From: Spirogloea muscicola
Lineage: Eukaryota; Streptophyta; Zygnematophyceae; Spirogloeales; Spirogloeaceae
DNA length: 11,323 bases
Assembly: GCA_009602725.1 (NCBI GenBank)
Contig: WELB01000199.1
Location: 240,530-251,852, forward strand
Direction: 5' to 3'
Part shown: piece after piece, positions 6,625-11,323 of the stretch
Layout: the number at the start of each line of letters is the position of its first letter
Numbering within the stretch: position 1 is the stretch's first letter
Translations under genes and position numbers: made by a program
Notes under the pieces: model-generated
What the model was told of the DNA's origin: nothing
Seen by the model: the letters and a program-made list of their open reading frames with translations, nothing else
Databases searched by the model: none

Positions 6625-7890
6625 CGGCGGCAGCGACGCTGGAGGCCATGGAAGCAGGCGCTACGGGATGGCCACTGGAAGAGGTCCACCAGTACTGCAG
6701 CCACTCCCCTTGGAGCTGAGCCAGGTGATGGAGCGACTGGCGCTTGCGCATGGAGACTCGTGGAGCTGCTGGGTGCTGCGTGAAGTCGTAAGGCCCCGTG
6801 CGGCAGCGGTGCTGGCAGAGGTCACTGTCGGTGCCACGACCCGCCAGCAGTGGGGAGCTGCCGAAGCTGCGGCAGTGGCGGCAGAAGAGGGCGGCGACGA
6901 CATCGGCATCGTGCTGCTGCCGGCCGCAACGGCACAGGCCCTGGCGAACGCCACGCTGCTATTCCTCCCCTCTGCCGGGCTGCCAGCGGTTGAGGCTCTG
7001 CACCAGCCAGCTGCCGCTCCTCACAGCACCGCTGTCATGCAGAAGGAAGCGGCGGAAGGGACGGCAGCATCGCCGGCGGCGGTGGTGGCTGCAACGGCAG
7101 CCAATGGAGGACCGCAAACAGCAAGCTACGCCGACCAGCGTGGTTCCTTCCACTTTGACGATGCCGCTCCTCCTGGCTCCGCAGTGCAAATAATAGCGGC
7201 GGCGGCGGCGGCGGCGGTATTCAAGGCGGTGGCAGCGGAAAGGGCGGCAGCGGTGGTAGCCATGCAGGACGAAGAGCAAGCTTCGCCGACCTGCGTGGCT
7301 CCTTCCAATGTGACAATTCGTTATCTTGGCCGACGGTCGTTGTCCATGGTGTCAACAGCAAGGCACAGCTCAATCTGTCAAGTTCCGGGCTCATTCCTCA
7401 CGACCCATCGGAGGGGACAGCATGGCATGGCATGGCATGGGACCTGGCACCTGCTTCATCGCTGCCAACGGCGGTGGCCAAGACGAGTTCTGGCGGCCAG
7501 CTTGCTGGCAGCATTGGCCTGGGATCGTCAGCAGCAGAAGCTCAAGCACAGGGGCCCATGCCCGCCTCAGCAGACCCCTTGCTGGACACTCCGACGACGG
7601 CGGCTAGGCTGCCCTTGCAACCTCCACTGCCAAGCTTAAGCTTCCGAAGCTTAAGCTCCGGAGGGTCCTCAGGCCTCGTCCCAGTGCCGTGCCTGTCGCC
7701 ATCAACTCCGTCAGTCCAGGATAACCCCCAGCCCGAGCTGCCAAGCGATCTGTCTCTCCTGCCTACTGGTCCTCTTGCGTCGCCAACGCATGCTCCCAAT
7801 AGCAACACTGGGAGCAAGTTATCGCCTTGCAGCTCATTGACCACTGCACAGTCCCCAGCTTCAGGTCCTTTCAGAAGACGTAGACCGAAG
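6625..7890 (+). CDS. Low-complexity middle exons of the coiled-coil/receiver gene
   Basis: Two frames look coding in turn. From about 6640 to 7185 the frame reads LELSQVMERLALAHGDSW, GGDDIGIVLLPAATAQALAN and YADQRGSFHFDDAAPPGSA: alanine-rich, acidic and protein-like. From about 7190 another frame reads SGGGGGGIQGGGSGKGG, FADLRGSFQCDN, WPTVVVHGVNSKAQLNLSSS and a long Ser/Pro/Leu-rich tail, ending SGPFRRRRPK at a CCGAAG|GTAAAT donor (7890, phase 0). The frame change near 7190-7260 needs a small intron or an indel. The segment looks like a disordered linker or activation-type region with a basic patch (RRRRPK) that could serve as a nuclear localisation signal. No enzyme domain is recognised. Confidence 0.5.
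7124..7315 (+). repeat. Internal direct duplication (two copies of about 37 bp)
   Basis: AGCAAGCTACGCCGACCAGC (7122-7141 region) and AGCAAGCTTCGCCGACCTGC (about 7276-7295) begin two similar blocks, each continuing GTGG(T/C)TCCTTCCA. They encode SYADQRGSFHFDD and SFADLRGSFQCDN. The two copies lie in different reading frames relative to the genome, which implies an intron or indel between them. Confidence 0.7.
7196..7217 (+). repeat. GGC trinucleotide tract
   Basis: Seven consecutive GGC/GCG triplets, encoding poly-glycine in the downstream frame or poly-alanine in the upstream frame, lie exactly where the coding frame appears to switch. Confidence 0.75.
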
Positions 7891-7992
7891 GTAAATCACC
7901 CCTCTTTCGTTGCCCTCGGGATGTTGTCATCGATTCGCGGCATGTTAGTATAAGCTAATTGTTCAGCGATCCTCAGTGATATCAATATCTAG

Positions 7993-9310
7993 TCTAGCTT
8001 AAGTTGTACAGAAGCCGCACTTTTGTGTGTTAAGAATGAGAGTGTATCGTGCCTACACCAAGGAGTCAAGAATGGGAAGCAACAGTGACTGGTCACATAG
8101 GTGAAAAAAGAGACTTGCCTGATGAGGGCTTTGTATTGTACGTGACTTTGGAAGCTTGTGCAGATTTTGGTCACTAGACGGACCTGACAATGTCAGGGAT
8201 GTCGAGCATGCACTGGACAAGTACTGTCCTGACGCACCTCAATCGGGCAATGCACAGTGAGGACTAAGCTGGATACAGAATTCAGCTTCAGTTGATAGCT
8301 ACTTTCAGAGGTATCTGGCCGCTGCATTGTGGTGTCAGTCTGCAACGCATTCGACTTGCAATTCTCAAATCTGCACTGCGATCCTCTTGTATTCTAATTG
8401 CATGCCATTCCATTCATGTCGTTTCATTGTTTTGGTGACTACTTAAGATACGTGTGACAAATGCAGTATGTCAAATTCACAAGTGACATGTATTCGACTG
8501 ACTGACTGTCAACTGACTTTGGTGACAGAGTTGAGTTTGAGGTCATGGCATGGACAGACGTGATCTGCAAAATTCTGAGGGGAGAGAGAATTGACGCCCT
8601 TCTTCTTGATGAAAGGTACAGTAATGATGAACAAGTCGTATTTTCATCTCTGCTAAGCCTTATGCTGTCCTTGTTACCTGGGCCGCATACAAAGCCAGTG
8701 CTATAATCTTGTGACTCGTCGTCAATGTTTAGCAACATCAATATTTAATAGCTTCATGAATAGCCAGATGGTAACTTTCTGCTTGCATTGTCATGTGAAG
8801 GCTTAAAGTCAAGACTGGCTTTTACATGTGCCAGCTGGTTCGGCAATACGAAGTGGATCACAACCTCCCACAGAAGCCCATTATTGGCATCTCCGCAACT
8901 GTGAAGCGTGCTGACCTGGTAATGATGGCTGTTTCAGCACCACGGAGGCCATGCGTTTGGTTGGTGTCAGCAGTTCTGTGAGCATGAGTTGTGGCGCCAA
9001 AATAGCTTATATTTCCATGAGCCTGTCACGTACTTGCAAGCTTGTTAGACTTCGACACAACAAGGCCCTGTAAGCGGATTCCCGTGCTGGAATTTCGTGC
9101 TGACATCTGGGCTGTCACTTGCAGGAAAGGTACGCTTCATCAGGTTACTCAGCTATCTGGGGAAATTCGATCAATGAGCACACAGCTGGCAAGATCTGCA
9201 ACTACTTGACAACATACAAACCGCCCTCGAGAAAAAGACGAGCTGAAATGAAGCGAGGTGACATTGCAGACTTCACGAGACCGTTCAACGGCTTTATGGC
9301 ATTCATATAG
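7993..9310 (+). CDS. C-terminal response-regulator receiver-like domain, seven exons
   Basis: Proposed exons are 7993-8041, 8178-8256, 8529-8615, 8752-8770, 8835-8918 and 9125-9310, joined upstream to the exon ending at 7890. Every junction has GT...AG borders and matching phase. The receiver fold can be followed. Beta 1 is AALLCVKNE, then GPDNVRDVEHALDKYCPDA (helix 1), VEFEVMAW (beta 2), TDVICKILRGERIDALLLDE (helix 2 and beta 3), FMNSQM and LVRQYE (helix 3), PIIGISATVKRADL (beta 4) and ERYASSGYSAIWGNSINEHT (beta 5, helix 5). It ends PFNGFMAFI before TAG 9308-9310. The phospho-acceptor-position Asp (LLLD) and the Ser of ISAT are present. The usual acidic pair after beta 1 is replaced by KNE, and the conserved Lys after beta 5 by W-G-N. 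It is therefore probably a pseudo-receiver, not phosphorylated in the usual way. Linkage to the coiled-coil exons rests on phase and spacing only. The DNA here is clearly AT-richer than the upstream exons because of long introns. Confidence 0.6.
8752..8770 (+). other. 19-nt microexon in the receiver domain
   Basis: CTTCATGAATAGCCAGATG lies between TTTAATAG and GTAACT. It completes the two-base overhang of the upstream exon (GAAAG|GTACAG) and ends in phase 0, which the next exon requires. It adds FMNSQM exactly where the loop and start of helix 3 after the phospho-Asp are expected. Without it beta 3 would run directly into LVRQYE. Confidence 0.55.
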
Positions 9311-9604
9311 TAAGGCAATATACTGCTTAGCTGTTGGCCATGGTCACTCCTGCAAATTTTCAATGCTCAGGTGCCCATGTGCTGTGTGATTCATGTTAGA
9401 TCGCGCTAGGAGGCACTTCTTCCAGTGTCTCCTTGCACCCTTAGTAACTGCGCATACGAGTAACATCTGATGTAAGAGAGGGATGGTGCTTTTTACGTCC
9501 CTCGTGTACTGTGTGCTTTTGAATGGAGAACAAGCTCTGACCATCCAAGACCAAGCTTTGGGGCTATCGGGTTGTGTTATACAAAGGGCTTATAGCTTTA
9601 ACTA
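9311..9604. other. 3' UTR and intergenic stretch
   Basis: This stretch lies between the receiver-domain gene and the next coding-like reading. Apart from the TGTAA at 9471 I see no gene, repeat copy or RNA structure that I could support. Confidence 0.4.
9471..9475 (+). promoter_or_regulatory. Candidate TGTAA polyadenylation signal
   Basis: TGTAA is the usual poly(A) signal of chlorophyte nuclear genes. This copy lies about 160 bp after the TAG of the receiver-domain gene, a reasonable 3' UTR length. The motif is short, so chance occurrence is possible. Confidence 0.4.
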
Positions 9605-9877
9605 ATGGATATGCCGTCATTTACTATTGTCGACACAAGTCATGATATCGCTGTGGGGCATCTCCTCGTCGCAGTTTAGCATGACAACATCATCGAGAAG
9701 CATAGGAGGTCTTCTCTTCCTGTTATCACTGCACGTAAGGTTGTTCAGTGGGTCAGCTTCGAAGCACCTACCTCAGCAGCTCCCACAGAAGAAAGAGCTC
9801 GCCCATTGAGCTCGCCCACAGAGCACTCACTGGACAAGCTTAAAGCCATTGGATACAGAAGGCTTGTCCTTGCTGAA
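9605..9877 (+). pseudogene. Possible small gene or pseudogene of unknown function with in-frame TAG
   Basis: ATG at 9605 opens MDMPSFTIVDTSHDIAVGHL and LVAV, then meets TAG at 9677-9679. The same frame continues HDNIIEKHRRSSLPVITA to a GCAC|GTAAGG donor at 9734. A possible next exon, 9777-9877, has a phase that fits and reads APTEERARPLSSPTEHSLDK then LKAIGYRRLVLAE. That exon ends at GAA|GTGTGA, or the protein stops at the TGA two codons later. The intervening intron would be only 42 nt. The reading on both sides of the TAG is protein-like, and a single C-to-T change from CAG would explain it; other genes here end in TAG, TAA or TGA, so codon reassignment is unlikely. Further coding-like sequence (LKLLQEEAAAIKCQLEAVGK, about 9967-10028) follows an acceptor-like TTTTCGCAG, but its phase does not fit. 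No family is recognised. Confidence 0.3.
9789..9814 (-). mobile_element. 26-bp LINE-tail insertion with 7-bp target-site duplication
   Basis: CCCACAG at 9782-9788 recurs at 9815-9821. The 26 bp between them contain, on the minus strand, 22 bp identical to the extreme 3' end of LINE copy 4 (5492-5513). Insert plus one duplicate is 33 bp, so it adds 11 codons in frame to the coding-like reading APT...EHSLDKLKAIG. This is the shortest tail copy in the window and may be an exonised fragment. Confidence 0.6.
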
Positions 9878-10029
9878 GTGTGAGCACCAAAGCCCGGCCG
9901 AAGGTCCACGGAGAGGTTCAACTCAGTCTGACTTTGCCAGCAGGTTGCTGGTCTTTTATTTTCGCAGGACTGAAGCTCTTACAAGAGGAGGCAGCGGCTA
10001 TAAAATGCCAGCTAGAAGCAGTAGGCAAG

Positions 10030-10560
10030 GTCTCAAGGAGACACTAGCGTGGAAAGGCGGACCACTTGACACAGAAGTAGCTATGCAGATTGTCCGACCG
10101 TACTATATGCACTCAGGTACCCCTTGTCGACAGCAGCAAGTCGGCGTGACTAAAGAAGAGGCTTATTGCCCCGGCATTCGGTCCTAGGGGGCAGCCAAGG
10201 CACGGCCGGCATAAAGTCACAAGGCGAAATATAGGCGAAGATTGGAAATAATGCAGCGACTTTCTCAAAGCATGCAGTCCATCAGGGCCTGCAAGCCCGC
10301 GGCACAAATGTCTGGCTGCTCACCCTGCTGCCTCAGCCGTCATGCAAGCGGCTGAAGGAGGTCGAGCCGTCGAGCCCAAACGCTCTGCGAAAGTCTTCTG
10401 CTAGTGAACTGACTCAACCCCTGCAGGCTGGTCGGCGAATGTGAGCACCTCACTCGGGGCAGCTTAAGAGTCCGCATGCCTCACCTGCGACGCAGGTGTT
10501 GTGGCAAACCTCGCGGCTCCTGTCCGCCACCAGGGCTTCCTCCACCCGCCAGCTGCCCTG
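10030..10560. other. Region without a firm gene
   Basis: A reading GGPLDTEVAMQIVRPYYMHS (about 10059-10116) ends at a CAG|GTACCC donor-like site and could be an exon of the preceding unknown gene. From 10190 to 10560 I see only mixed-composition sequence with no recognised protein, RNA or repeat. Its distal part may belong to the damaged LINE that follows, but I cannot align it. Confidence 0.3.
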
Positions 10561-10565
10561 CACGC

Positions 10566-10660
10566 AGAAAGAAATTGCAGCCCACACAGAAGAGGGGCTG
10601 GCAAAAGCCAGCCCAAGGAAAGAAATTGCTCGCCCATAGAGAAGGGGCCAAAAGACGGAG
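10566..10660 (-). mobile_element. Two adjacent minus-strand hairpin-tail copies
   Basis: AGAAAGAAATTGC occurs at about 10567 and again at about 10619. The first is followed by GCCCACACAGAAGAG and a perfect 8-bp stem with 4-nt loop, GGGCTGGCAAAAGCCAGCCC (about 10595-10614). The second is followed by TCGCCCATAGAGAAGGGGCC and lacks the hairpin. On the minus strand both match the LINE tail, so two copies, or one duplicated copy, lie end to end here. Confidence 0.65.
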
Positions 10661-10687
10661 GGGCCCTGTTCCGTCACTTGGCCCCTT
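10642..10687. repeat. 46-bp imperfect palindrome
   Basis: AAGGGGCCAA (10642-10651) and TTGGCCCCTT (10678-10687) are perfect inverted repeats. Inside them GACGG (10654-10658) pairs with CCGTC (10671-10675). The left arm belongs to a minus-strand tail copy and the right arm to a plus-strand one, so the palindrome is a head-to-head junction of two copies of the same tail. Confidence 0.75.
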
Positions 10688-10728
10688 AGAAGCTTTTCAA
10701 TATTTTTCGGGCTGGCTTTCACAGAAGA
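10677..10728 (+). mobile_element. Plus-strand hairpin-tail fragment
   Basis: TTGGCCCCTTAGAAGC, TTTTCAATATTTTTC and GGGCTGGCTTTCACAG match the 3' UTR end of LINE copy 1 (TTGGCCCCTTCGAACC, then GGGCTAGCTTTTCACAG). The element stops after the first half of the hairpin block and is followed by a GAA repeat and reverse-transcriptase coding sequence. Confidence 0.65.
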
Positions 10729-10740
10729 AGAAGAAGAAGG

Positions 10741-11323
10741 GAAGGCTTTCACCAGCATTGCGCCAGCATTGCGGAGGAGCTCCGGGCATCCTTCCCCTCC
10801 CTGGTACCCTTTTTCCGCTTGGGGTACGGTCAGCCCAGCGACCTCCTCTGGCGGACAGGAGAAGAAGTGGCACTCCCAATGGGGGCAAGGGCTGCGAAAA
10901 GCCAGCCCAAAAAGAATTCACAAAGACAGGGGGAGATCAAGTGGAGGTCCTGCAGTCCCAAGCGGGCACACGGCAAGGAGACCCCCTCGCCGGCTTCTAC
11001 TTTGCGCTCGCTCACCACCGGGCCCTGCAGGCAACCGCCGCGGCACACCCAGGAGTCCTACTCCCCTCCTTCGCCGACGACACCACCATCGTCGGCCCTC
11101 CGGAAGACGTGGCGGCGGCCTTCATCACCCTTGAGCTGCAGCTGGCCACCCTCGGCCTGTCCACCCGGGCGTCAAAGTGCGCGGCCTGGTCTCCCAGCGG
11201 CCTCCCACCCAACCTGACGCTGCCCACCGGCTGCCAAACTCCAGCAGATGGCTTCACCCTGCTGGGGGTCCCCATCGGCGCGCCGTCCTTCGTGGAGGGG
11301 CAGCTGCGAGCCCGCCTGGCGGA
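10741..11323 (+). mobile_element. LINE reverse transcriptase domain, interrupted, running off the window end
   Basis: Motif A-like KAFTSIAP (about 10742-10764) is followed by IAEELRASFPSLVPFFRLGY and GQPSDLLWRTG in one frame (10768-10860). A tail element then interrupts the frame. From 10926 the reading resumes in another frame: VEVLQSQAGTRQGDPLAGFY (motif B with QGDPL), then FADDTTIVGPPEDVAAAF (motif C, the FADD catalytic pair) and LLGVPIGAPSFVEGQLRARL to the window end. This order and wording are typical of non-LTR retrotransposon reverse transcriptases. A tandem 11-bp repeat (CCAGCATTGCG twice, about 10752-10774) adds another frame change after motif A. It is probably the same family as the C-terminal copies at 1989-5816, but no overlapping segment proves this. 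The copy is inactive. Confidence 0.85.
10861..10924 (-). mobile_element. 64-bp hairpin-tail insertion inside the reverse transcriptase
   Basis: GACAGGA (10854-10860) and GACAGGG (10925-10931) flank 64 bp holding CACTCCCAATGGGGGCAAGG, GCTGCGAAAAGCCAGCCC and AAAAAGAATTC. On the minus strand this equals the LINE tail. Removing 71 bp joins LLWRTG to GDQVEVLQSQAG in one frame. The duplication has six of seven bases matching. Confidence 0.8.

Noticed and set aside
7184-7196. GTGCAAATAATAG as a 13-bp intron at the frame switch
   Set aside because: Too short for a spliceosomal intron, and its removal leads to the wrong frame.
7999-8100. Alternative exon reading KPHFCVLRMRVYRAYTKESR after the RRRRPK donor
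   Set aside because: Phase fits, but it gives no beta-1 of the receiver fold and cannot join in phase to the next exon at 8178; the 7993-8041 exon does both.
9677-9679. TAG reassigned to glutamine as in some ulvophyte algae
   Set aside because: The receiver gene ends at TAG, LINE ORFs end at TGA and TAA, and no other in-frame TAG was found inside a confident exon.

Overview
This window looks like nuclear DNA of a eukaryote, most likely a green alga. It is GC-rich. The protein-coding stretches are broken by introns with clear GT...AG borders, coding exons carry GCC/CCG/GGC trinucleotide tracts, and a TGTAA polyadenylation-type signal follows one gene. No bacterial operon structure, Shine-Dalgarno pattern, tRNA, rRNA or CRISPR array was seen. 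The species cannot be named from the sequence alone.

Layout. (1) Positions 2-1619: the 3' part of a plus-strand, four-exon gene whose C-terminal half resembles a GT-B glycosyltransferase of the family 9 (heptosyltransferase) type. It carries a one-base reading-frame break. (2) About 1989-5816: a head-to-tail pile of at least five decayed, 5'-truncated copies of one non-LTR retrotransposon (LINE) family, all on the plus strand. They keep the C-terminal part of the polyprotein, including what looks like a restriction-like endonuclease (RLE) motif of the R2/CRE type, and a 3' tail with a GGGCTGG...CCAGCCC hairpin. Very short tail-only copies, mostly on the minus strand, sit inside the larger copies. 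Several are flanked by 7-10 bp target-site duplications, and cutting them out restores the host reading frame. (3) About 5850-9310: a multi-exon plus-strand gene. It starts with a proline-rich and glutamine-rich coiled-coil segment, continues with a long low-complexity middle, and ends in a chain of small exons whose phases all fit. Those exons spell a degenerate response-regulator receiver domain and include a 19-nt microexon. (4) 9605-9877: a possible small gene or pseudogene with one in-frame TAG and an in-frame 33-bp LINE-tail insertion. (5) About 10560-11323: the reverse-transcriptase domain of a LINE (motifs A, B and C visible, running off the window end), interrupted by the same hairpin-tail element.

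The main story is the mobile family. A LINE with an apparent RLE domain and a hairpin tail dominates the window, inserts near its own relatives, and leaves tails of about 26-124 bp both in its own ORFs and in at least one apparent host exon. The most unusual host gene is the coiled-coil protein with a C-terminal pseudo-receiver. All functional assignments come from reading motifs by eye; no database search was possible.
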